Shown piece by piece: positions 29,302 through 37,157 of a stretch of 64,000 bases of DNA. The notes under the pieces were generated by a model. It saw only the letters and a program-made list of their open reading frames with translations. It did no database searches and was not told where the DNA came from. Position numbers and translations under genes: made by a program. Location of the stretch: assembly GCA_964621785.1 (NCBI GenBank), contig CAZUPD010000031.1, forward strand, positions 1 through 64,000, in the 5' to 3' direction. How positions within the stretch are numbered: position 1 is the stretch's first letter; the number at the start of each line of letters is the position of its first letter. The DNA comes from JACKDW01 sp964621785. Its GTDB lineage: Bacteria > Myxococcota_A > Polyangia > Nannocystales > Nannocystaceae.

Positions 29302-29928
29302 CTACATCTTTTTGCTGCGCAGGTAGGCGACAAACATCTCGGTCATCGCCGCAGCGAGCTGGCCGTCGACAAACTCCTGTGGGGCTCGCCGCATCGTCTC
29401 GATAATCACGCCGACCCCGGCGCGCGTAAATAGTTTGGCGGTCTGGGCCGGGTCGAGGTGTGGTGGAAACTCGGGATGGCGTGCGAGCGCTTCGGTGACG
29501 ACCTGCTCAATCCCCACATGCATCCGGTCACGCATTTGCGTGGTCGACGCGTGGGGTAATTGTTGCATAAACACCTGATGGAGTCGGGGATTGACGCGGT
29601 GGGCGGCGACGATCGCTTCAAACAGAATCCCCGGACCGCGCTCGAGTGGACCGCGAGCGAGCTTCTCAATCGTCACCCGGGTCAACTCCTGCATTTTGGC
29701 GATGTGGCGAGCCACCAGTTCGGAGATCAATGCCTCCTTGTTGGGAAAGTACTGGTACAGCGAACCGACACTCACACCTGCCCGTTCGGCAATGCGTTTG
29801 GTCGTGGTACCTTCGACCCCGCGGTCGAGTAAAACCTGAACAGTGGCCTCCAGGATAATTTCGACCGTTGCCGCGGATCGTGCCTGACGCGGCTTTCTGC
29901 GGGACTTGGTGGACTTTGGACCTTTCAT
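29302..29928 (-). CDS. TetR/AcrR-family transcriptional regulator
   Basis: A 208-residue regulator with the TetR helix-turn-helix at residues 41-62 (TTTKRIAERAGVSVGSLYQYF), the most conserved block of the family, followed by the all-helical ligand-binding domain. The N-terminal 20 residues are basic. It is transcribed divergently from the Coq4-family gene, with 86 bases between the two starts, so control of that gene and autoregulation are likely. The frame extends to a TTG at 29943; the ATG at 29928 is the better start. The intergenic GCCA...TGGC around 29939-29953 is a possible half-palindromic operator. Confidence 0.9.
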   Translation of the reverse strand: MKGPKSTKSRRKPRQARSAATVEIILEATVQVLLDRGVEGTTTKRIAERAGVSVGSLYQYFPNKEALISELVARHIAKMQELTRVTIEKLARGPLERGPGILFEAIVAAHRVNPRLHQVFMQQLPHASTTQMRDRMHVGIEQVVTEALARHPEFPPHLDPAQTAKLFTRAGVGVIIETMRRAPQEFVDGQLAAAMTEMFVAYLRSKKM

Positions 29929-30014
29929 GATCTCGGCTGCCAAACGCGAATCGCCAAACCGTCTGGCAGGACAAATACTACCAAGCGAACGACACGAACC
30001 CGGAGGTACTCCCG

Positions 30015-30689
30015 ATGCTGAAACAACTCGTCCGCGGCGCCCGCTTTTTCCACGCCTATGTCACCTTGGTGCGCGACCCCGATCAAACACGTAGGGTATT
30101 TGACCTGATCGATTCCTTTGGTGACGAGGGTCTGCGCCAGATCCCGGGCCTACTCGAACGCCCAGAAGCTCAGCGGGTGATGTCGCAACCGGCGAGGCGC
30201 CTGCCCACTGATATTCCCGCCCTTGCCCAACTCCCGCCGGGAACCCTCGGCAAAGCGTTTGCGGATTACATGACGCGCCAAGGTTATACGCCCGACGACC
30301 TCGCGTACAACACCGGCGACAGCCGCTACGACAGATTTCGGATCCATCTCGAGTCCACCCACGACGTCTGGCACGTCGTGACTGGATTCGGCACCGATGT
30401 CGCCGGAGAACTCGGACTGCAGGCGTTTTACCACGCGCAGTTCGGAGCGGGTCTCGGCCTCGTCCTTGTGTCCGGTGGACTGCTCAACACCCTGTTTTTT
30501 GCCATGGACGATGCCGACCGCCGCTTCGCCGCGATTTCCCACGGATGGCTGTTGGGCCGTCGTTGTCGACCGCTGCTGGGGATCGACTGGGCCGAAAAAT
30601 GGGATCAACCGCTGGCGAAAGTCCGCCGCGATCTCGGGCTCGACAGCAATGGTTTTGAACTCGAAAAAACACCCGAGCTCGCCGCCTAA
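30015..30689 (+). CDS. Coq4-family protein
   Basis: The 224-residue protein has the family metal-binding motif HDxxH(x11)E: His116, Asp117, His120 and Glu132 in STHDVWHVVTGFGTDVAGEL. In eukaryotes Coq4 works in ubiquinone biosynthesis; bacterial homologues are less well defined and often sit beside TetR regulators, as here. GGAGGT 8-9 bases before the ATG is a strong ribosome site. It is divergent from the TetR gene and ends in a clear intrinsic terminator at 30725. No membrane helix stands out except a hydrophobic stretch near residues 147-160 (GLGLVLVSGGLLNTLFF). Confidence 0.85.
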   Translation: MLKQLVRGARFFHAYVTLVRDPDQTRRVFDLIDSFGDEGLRQIPGLLERPEAQRVMSQPARRLPTDIPALAQLPPGTLGKAFADYMTRQGYTPDDLAYNTGDSRYDRFRIHLESTHDVWHVVTGFGTDVAGELGLQAFYHAQFGAGLGLVLVSGGLLNTLFFAMDDADRRFAAISHGWLLGRRCRPLLGIDWAEKWDQPLAKVRRDLGLDSNGFELEKTPELAA

Positions 30690-30724
30690 CATCATCCACG
30701 CGACACGCATGTATTTACACCAAG

Positions 30725-30746
30725 CCGACCCTTTGGGTCGGTTTTT
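30725..30746 (+). terminator. Intrinsic terminator after the Coq4-family gene
   Basis: CCGACCC at 30725-30731, a TTT loop and GGGTCGG at 30735-30741 are followed directly by TTTTT, 36 bases past the stop codon. Confidence 0.9.
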
Positions 30747-30840
30747 CGTGCGCGAAAACAAACACAAATGAAAACGAGACTCAGTGATTTTCTCTCACTT
30801 ATCCGTGAAAATGGTCACATTCACTCCCTCTGTCTTTTAA

Positions 30841-30857
30841 TTGAAAATGGTTTTCAA
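30841..30857. promoter_or_regulatory. Fur-box-like palindrome without a downstream protein gene
   Basis: TTGAAAATGGTTTTCAA is a 7-3-7 perfect palindrome, nearly the same as the boxes at 44889 and 54544 (TTGAAAA-N3-TTTTCA). It lies after the Coq4 terminator, and no protein gene starts on either side for some distance, so it probably controls the structured non-coding stretch that follows. Confidence 0.65.
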
Positions 30858-30867
30858 AATCGTTAAG

Positions 30868-31010
30868 CTAACGTCGGTTGCCGATGAAAGGAGCACAGCC
30901 GACACATTGAGATCGAAGCTCCTCCGGTGCTGGGGAAAATACCGGAGGGCTCCTGCACACCCCGAGGCCAGGACAACTCGTCCTGGGGTTTCTGGCCTCG
31001 GGGTGACCCT
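30868..31010 (+). ncRNA. Candidate iron-regulated small RNA
   Basis: Directly after the Fur-like box there is about 140 bases of sequence without a supported reading frame but with two strong hairpins: CCTCCGGT 30921-30928 with ACCGGAGG 30941-30948 (12-base loop), and a perfect 12-bp stem, CCCCGAGGCCAG 30960-30971 with CTGGCCTCGGGG 30992-31003. An alternative inner hairpin (AGGAC/GTCCT) sits in the second loop. A Fur-controlled, highly structured transcript would parallel RyhB/PrrF RNAs of proteobacteria. No strong T run follows the second stem, so the 3' end is uncertain. The element could instead be an attenuator or a 3' structure of the minus-strand gene whose stop is at 31054. Boundaries are approximate. 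Confidence 0.45.
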
Positions 31011-31053
31011 ATTTAAAAGACATGTATCTACATAAAAAATGAGGTGTGGTGAT

Positions 31054-34000
31054 CTACATCCCCACCACAGGTTCCTGCAAAAAGCCCGACCGGCACATCG
31101 CATCAAACCAGGTCGAGAACAACTCGTGACCGAGCGGCGGACACGTGATACCGAGCTCACCAACCGCCGCCAACGTTCGCCCACAGTCGACGATCGGTCG
31201 CTGCTGTCGCGCTTGAAACAGCGTCTGCCCGTCCGCGAGAGTGTGCGTCAAAAACGGATACAACGGGGCGAGAGGGTGGCCCGGATCCCGAGACACGTCG
31301 CGCAGACGCACGAGCCAATCATCGTAGTCAAGGAACTCCATCGCGTAGCCACGGAATTGCAACCATCCGCAAAGCCGCATCCACGGCATCGGTTTGGGAT
31401 GATTGAAGTGATAGATCTNNNNNNNNNNATGCTGTCACGGCAGCGGGCCAAGGTGACGAGCGAGCGACTGACGTAGTCGACGGGTGCCATGTCGACACAA
31501 AAGTCGAGCCGGGGGGCCGAACCCATGATGATACAACCTTTTAAGATTCTGCAGATCAAATCTTCGGTGTTCCAGGCTCCGGTCTGACTATCCCCCGCGA
31601 TCCCGCCTGGGCGATAGACCGTGACGGGTAGGCCGCGTTCACCCGCGAACGCAACGATACGTTCGGCGACCCACTTAGACTGGGCGTAGCCCAAGCAGAT
31701 GCCGTCGTAATGCGTCAACGGTGTATGCTCATACACTTTTCCTCCCCGATGCGGCGTGGCATCCAGCACCGCAATGGTCGAGACGTGGTGTACGCGCTTG
31801 AGTCGAGAGTCACTTGCAAATGCAATAATATGCTGCGTCCCCTCGACGTTGGCCGGCTTCAATGGCGCGTAGGGTTGATCAAACCGCAGGAGCGCCGCAT
31901 TGTGGACGACACTGGTCACCACCTGCACGAGTTGACGGTAGCGCAGGGGTGGCAGTCCGAACGCCGGTCGACCGACGTCCCCGGCTTCGCAACAGATCCG
32001 ACGGGGGTCGACCTGGTGCCACAAACCGTAGCGCTCGAGGTTCTCGCGAACACGACGCTCGGCCGCCGCCGGACTCTTGGCGCGCACCAAACAGTGCACC
32101 GTGGTTTGATGGTCGGCGAGGAGATCGCGAAGCAGGTACGCACCTAAAAAACCTGTCGCTCCGGTCAGGAGAACACGCGTGCCTGTTCGGACAGGTCCGG
32201 CAGGAAGCACGACGTCTGGCAAATGGACCTCTGACTCGAGATCAAACGCGGCACCGAAACTGTTTTGGGGGTCTTTGGGCGGTGCCGGGGGCGTGTCGCT
32301 CCCACTCAAAAAATCGACCAATGCGCCGACCGTCGGATAGTTGTAAAGCGTCATGGCATCGAGGGGACGGGTCAACATCTGTTCGAGCACGTCCGTCAGC
32401 CGAATCCGCTGCAGCGAACCTATCCCGAGGTCACTGAGTGCGGTGTCGTCGGTCAGCGACACCCTGTCGATGTCTGCCGTTCGTGCGAGCAAATCGATGA
32501 CAATTGCCCGCACCTGTGCGCGCGTATGAGGGCGTCGTTCTACCCCCGGCGTTGCGGAAGAATGATCCACCGCGACCACGGCCTGACCCTCGAGCTCGTA
32601 GCCGAGGGACTCGGCTACCTCGACCGCCGCCTTGCCGAGCGACCGCGGGAGGCGGACACGTCGCCACGCATCGGCGAGAAGCGCATCGATCCGCTTGTGT
32701 GCGGCAAAGTTGAGATCGCCGACGAGGGCTTCATAACCTGTCTGTTCAACCATCTTTCCGCTGCCGTAGGGATCTAAAACAGCCGGGTCGAAGGTGACCC
32801 CCAAAAACTCCAATAGTCCCAGCATCTCGACCCGAGGCTCAACAACGAGGTCCTCGTAGCGCAACGACCACACGCGCCTCGGATCGACGTTGTCTAAAAA
32901 CGCCTGCACCGTCTGGTTGCTGAGCGTCCATCCCATTTCTCCGAGTTCGTAGGGGTCGCGGCGCTCGTGAATGTCATCGCTGGTCAACCGCTGCAGACCG
33001 ATTCGAGCATAGGAATCGATGACTGAAACCGGGTGACGGGTGAGGTAGATGTAGCGCACGCGTTCGCCAAACATCGCCTCTGCTCGACGCAGGGCCGCGG
33101 CATCTCGACTGTACATCGGTGATTTATCGATGAGGATCTTGTCCCCGAGAGCCTCCGTCAGATCGCGGTAGACCTCTCCAATCGGTGCATCTGCATATTG
33201 ATCGAGACGCGCGAGAGCGGCGGTTCGCGTCTCACCGTAGAGTGCCATCCAGGCCTGTATCAGCCCGTCGCGTTGTACCTCGGGTAACTCCCGTTCCCGC
33301 TCCTCGAGCGATTGGAAACTGAGGAGATTGAGCTCGGGTGGACTAAACAGCTCACCATGGGCCGAAAGCATGACCCGCAGTAACGTGGAGCCCGAGCGCT
33401 CCGAGGAGAGCACAAACACGACGTCGGGTCGCGGGGGGGAGGTTCGCCTGGCGAGGTGGGGCAACGCTCGCCGCAGTGGCAAAAATTCTTTTGCATGTGC
33501 AAGTGTATCTACAAACGCCTTGGGCAATGCGCCCATACGCGGCTTGACGTCGCTACCGTATTCCGGATAGCGCTGGGCGAGTAAACGCATCGGTGCGGCC
33601 ACCCCCATGATGTGCTCAAACCCGCCCTCGAGCTGCGAGACAAACGCTTGTGCAGCGTCGTCCCGCTCGCGCCCATCAAGCTGAAGATGATCGACAAAGT
33701 GTCCGACGGTCACCACATGGTGACTCTCCTCGCGCGCGTGCAGGGCGTGAACCTGCAACCATACAGGTTGCACGGGTTGGTCGGTCGTCATCAGTGTATG
33801 TGCAAGGTAGAGAGAATAGGGCTCAAACAAAAGGGCGTCGAGCCACGTCTGCAGGTGATAGCGCGGCCCAGCATGGCGATCGAACAGGCCGCGAAGAAAC
33901 TTGAAACTGTCGGCGAAGGCCACATTAAACGCTGCGACGAGCTCGGGCCGTTGACCCTCGAGATGGCTGGCGAACCGGCGAAAAAGTCGGATATGTTTTT

Positions 34001-36101
34001 CCTCTTCGCTGCGCAGGTTGTCGATCGAAGCCGACGCGCCAAGGGCCGGTTGCTGGTCGCGGCAAAACTCGATGATGCCCCACTCGAGCACCTCAAAGGT
34101 GCGACAGGTGGACAGCGCAACGGCCCATTGCAGGACGTCGTAGGCCTCGGGATCGCTCCGGTAGCGCGACGTGTCGAGTCCGAGCTGTGCGAGGATCTCG
34201 TCGGGTAGGTAGATCCCGGGCCTGTCGAGTTGGTCCCACGGGATGTCGCGTTCGAGGTCAAAACGATAGCGCGTCGGTCGACGGTCGAGACGCACGCGGT
34301 CGGTTGAAGGTCTGTAGTACGACAGGTCCGCGTGACTGCGACTGCAAATGGTCGCCTCGCGTAGGTCCCCGGCGACAAATTGGTCCCGCGCGGCGGTTCG
34401 ACGTAACTTACCGCTCGACGTTCGCGGCAGGCCACCGGTGCGGAGTAAAACGATTGTATGCGCATGTATTCCATGGTCCGTCGTCACCGCGCGGGCGATC
34501 GTTGTCACCAAGTCGTCGCCTCCTTGCTGGAGGCCTACGTTGCGCAACTCTACGAGCACGAGCAGCTTTTCCTCGCCGGTGACGTTGAGCGGTGCGGCGA
34601 CGACTCGCCCGGGGCGAATCGACGTGGGACAGACCTGCTCGACCGTCGCTTCGATATCGGTCGCGGCGAAATTTTTTCCTCGGATGATGATGAGGTCCTT
34701 GATCCGTCCGACAATGAACAAGACATCATCGCGCAAAAAGCCCAGGTCACCTGTCCGGAGGAACTTACCTGTCTGGCCAGACACCTCACAGGCAAACACC
34801 TCGTCGACCGATTCTGGACGGCCCCAGTACCCCCGACACACACTCGGGCCTCGGACCAAAATTTCGCCAACCTGACCATCCTCGCAGGTGTTTGACGTCT
34901 CCGGGTCGGCAATGACGATCTGTTGTCCGTCGATCGACGTTCCGCAACCCACGAGTTCACTACCGCCGGCGTCGACCGTCACTGCCTCGCCACGAGTCAA
35001 TGCATCTGCATCAAATCGTGCGACCACAGGTTGATGCGGTGCGGCGCGAGACGACACGAGAAGTGTTCCTTCGGCCAGACCAAATGCCGGGGCGAACACC
35101 TCAGGTCTAAACCCGACGCCGGCAAACTTCTGGCAAAATTCACGGATCATCCGCGGCGACACGGGCTCAGCCCCGACAATCGCGTGGCGCAAACAGGAGA
35201 GGTCGAGCCCCGCAACGTCGCGTGGTAACAGCTTACGTGCCACGAGCGAGTAGCCAAAGTTCGGTCCGACCGTGCGATCGGCACGGGCATGGGAGACGGC
35301 ACGCATCCATCTCGAAGGTCGTTGCAAAAATGCGTGCGGGGGGAGCAGCGTCAACTCGCCACCCATTGCCAAGGTTGTCAAAATCCCCCCGATCAACCCC
35401 ATGTCGTGGTAGGCCGGCAACCACGAGACCATATGTCTCGAGGGATAGCGACGCTCGCACGCCAGGATGTTGAACCACAGATTGTCGTGCCCGACAATGA
35501 CTCCTTTTGGATCGCCAGTCGAGCCCGAGGTGTACTGTAAAAATGCGATCTCTTGGTCAAACGCGATATCGAGACGACTCGCCGAGGTGTCTTGGCGGAT
35601 AAAGGTGTGCCAGTTCAATCCGGAGAAGGCTGGTGCCGCAACTGCCATGTGTGCGAGTTGGGGCAGCGAGATGATCGATCGAGCGTCACAGTCTCTCGCG
35701 ATTCGCACCAGTCGTTGTACTGTCAATGAAAAATCAGATGGCGTCGGTGGATAGACAGGAACCGCGATGACACCGGCGTAAAAACATCCGATGAGCGCGG
35801 CGATAAAGTCGACGCCCGGCGGGTAGATGAGTAGAGCCCGTTGGCCGGCGAGCCCTCGCCCTTGCAGCTCTCGACCGATCCCCATGGCGTAGTGGTGAAG
35901 TTCGCCAAATGTCCACGATTCGCATGCCCCTTCGACATCGCCGGTGGGAAGGAAGTGAACTGCTGGGGCGCAAGCACTGTGCTCAAACCGACGGATGAAG
36001 GCGTCGATGATATTGTGACTCGAGAACTGGAGTTCCCCTCGCACTGCTCGGGACATAGCCGGGGAAGATATCACCAGTGTCAAGCAACCGCGGAAGCGCA
36101 C
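31054..36101 (-). CDS. FAAL, di-iron oxygenase, sulfotransferase, carrier protein, thioester reductase megaenzyme
   Basis: About 1680 residues. Residues 25-600: fatty acyl-AMP ligase (FLQYTSGSTGDPKG, GYWGRPE, RTGDLGF). About 650-850: ferritin-like di-iron oxygenase of the AurF/CmlI type, ligands E700xxH703, Glu760 and H788xxxE792xxH795, plus Glu673 or Glu678. About 890-1130: sulfotransferase with the PAPS loop SERSGSTLLR and LTRHPVSVIDSY. About 1195-1268: acyl carrier protein, phosphopantetheine Ser1229 in DLGIGSLQ. From 1305: NAD(P)H thioester reductase (LLTGATGFLG, YAQSKW). A 10-N gap at 31419-31428 breaks the frame; the last 120 residues (from YHFNHPKPMPW) continue in another frame to TAG at 31054. 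The frame begins with GTG at 36101; an ATG at 36056 is an alternative start. It likely activates a fatty acid, oxidises and sulfates it, and releases it reductively as an aldehyde or alcohol. Confidence 0.85.
31419..31428. other. Assembly gap of 10 N inside the megaenzyme gene
   Basis: Ten undetermined bases fall within the thioester reductase domain. The reading frames on the two sides do not match across ten bases, so the run is a placeholder and the true length is unknown. The apparent frameshift is an assembly artefact, not evidence of a pseudogene. Confidence 0.95.
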
Positions 36102-36180
36102 TCTCCGCTAACTCAATTAATTGTAAACACAACAAACGATGTGATTCGGAACGCCCCACATCCACCAATGTATACACATG

Positions 36181-36212
36181 CATGACCGCGAAATCGTGTC
36201 TTTGCGGTCATG
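36181..36212. other. 9-bp hairpin between rluB and the megaenzyme gene
   Basis: CATGACCGC at 36181-36189 pairs perfectly with GCGGTCATG at 36204-36212 across a 14-base loop. It lies past the rluB stop (minus strand) and upstream of the megaenzyme start. No T run follows in the minus direction. It may be a weak terminator of the rluB operon or a leader structure. A TGTATACACA motif sits next to it at 36169. Confidence 0.35.
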
Positions 36213-36299
36213 GCTCGAAGGCTACGCGAACACTCCTTCACCCCAGGAACCATTGGATGTGCGAACACGACACTCAGGACGTTCCGCCCGCTGGTTGGG

Positions 36300-37157
36300 C
36301 TAGTTCAATCCACACAGCTCGCGCAGGTCGAACACTTCCGACACCTTCAGCGGTCGGTATTCTCCATCACTCAGACCATCTGCTGTCAGGCCGCCGACGG
36401 CGACGCGGATGAGCTTGAGGACTGGATGACCCACGGCATCGCCCATTCGCCGAACTTGACGGTGCAATCCCTGAGCGATCGTGAGCTGCATCCACGTATT
36501 GGTCTCGGTCTCTTTGATGAGGCTGACCTCAAGTGCAGGTGCTGTCACGGCCCCATCGTCTAGGGTGACTCCCTGGTTCAACTTCTGAATCGCAGCGAGG
36601 CTCGGACGCCCTTGAAACTTCACGTGATAGGTCTTGGGGACCTTGTGGCGCGGATGGGTCAATCCGGCAGCGAGGTCGCCATCGTTGGTGATGAGCAAAA
36701 CGCCACGGGTGTGGTAGTCGAGCCGACCGACAGGGAAGACGCGTTGTTCGACCGTCGATAGCAGCGAAAGCACAGTTGGCCGTCCGCGCTCGTCGACCTT
36801 GCCCACCGCCGAACAGACCACGCCATCTGGCTTATTGAGCACGTAGTAGACCTTGCGTTCGACCGCGATCGGCTTGCCCATCACACGGATACGATCGCGC
36901 TGTGGGTCGACCTTGGTGCCGAGTTCCCGCACGACACGCCCGTTGACCGTGACTTTGCCGTCGGCGATGAGCCCCTCGGCTTTGCGCCGCGAGGTGACGC
37001 CTGCAGAGGCGATCACTTTTTGCAAGCGCACACCACCTTCCACGGGCGCAGGCTGTGAAGCCACGGAACTCGCGCCCCGGCGAGGCCGCGGCTTGCGGCG
37101 CGAATGATTCTTGGACTTCGCCCGAGAGGTTCCGCGAGATTGTTTAGGCGTCGCCAT
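36300..37157 (-). CDS. rluB: 23S rRNA pseudouridine synthase, RsuA/RluB family
   Basis: A 285-residue protein. A Lys/Arg-rich N-terminus of about 40 residues precedes an S4 RNA-binding domain (VRLQKVIASAGVTSRRKAE, DGKVTVNGRVV) and the pseudouridine synthase domain with the catalytic Asp in FPVGRLDYHTRGVLL. RluB modifies U2605 of 23S rRNA in E. coli; RsuA acts on 16S rRNA. The two are hard to separate by motif, but the linkage to scpA/scpB matches the rluB arrangement common in many bacteria. The ATG at 37157 overlaps the end of scpB by 14 bases, so translation is probably coupled. Confidence 0.9.
   Translation of the reverse strand: MATPKQSRGTSRAKSKNHSRRKPRPRRGASSVASQPAPVEGGVRLQKVIASAGVTSRRKAEGLIADGKVTVNGRVVRELGTKVDPQRDRIRVMGKPIAVERKVYYVLNKPDGVVCSAVGKVDERGRPTVLSLLSTVEQRVFPVGRLDYHTRGVLLITNDGDLAAGLTHPRHKVPKTYHVKFQGRPSLAAIQKLNQGVTLDDGAVTAPALEVSLIKETETNTWMQLTIAQGLHRQVRRMGDAVGHPVLKLIRVAVGGLTADGLSDGEYRPLKVSEVFDLRELCGLN

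Noticed and set aside
31248..31418. Reading of the megaenzyme frame to a stop at 31248 past the N run
   Set aside because: After the gap this frame gives non-conserved residues, while another frame continues the thioester reductase from YHFNHPKPMPW to 31054. The 10-N spacer is arbitrary.
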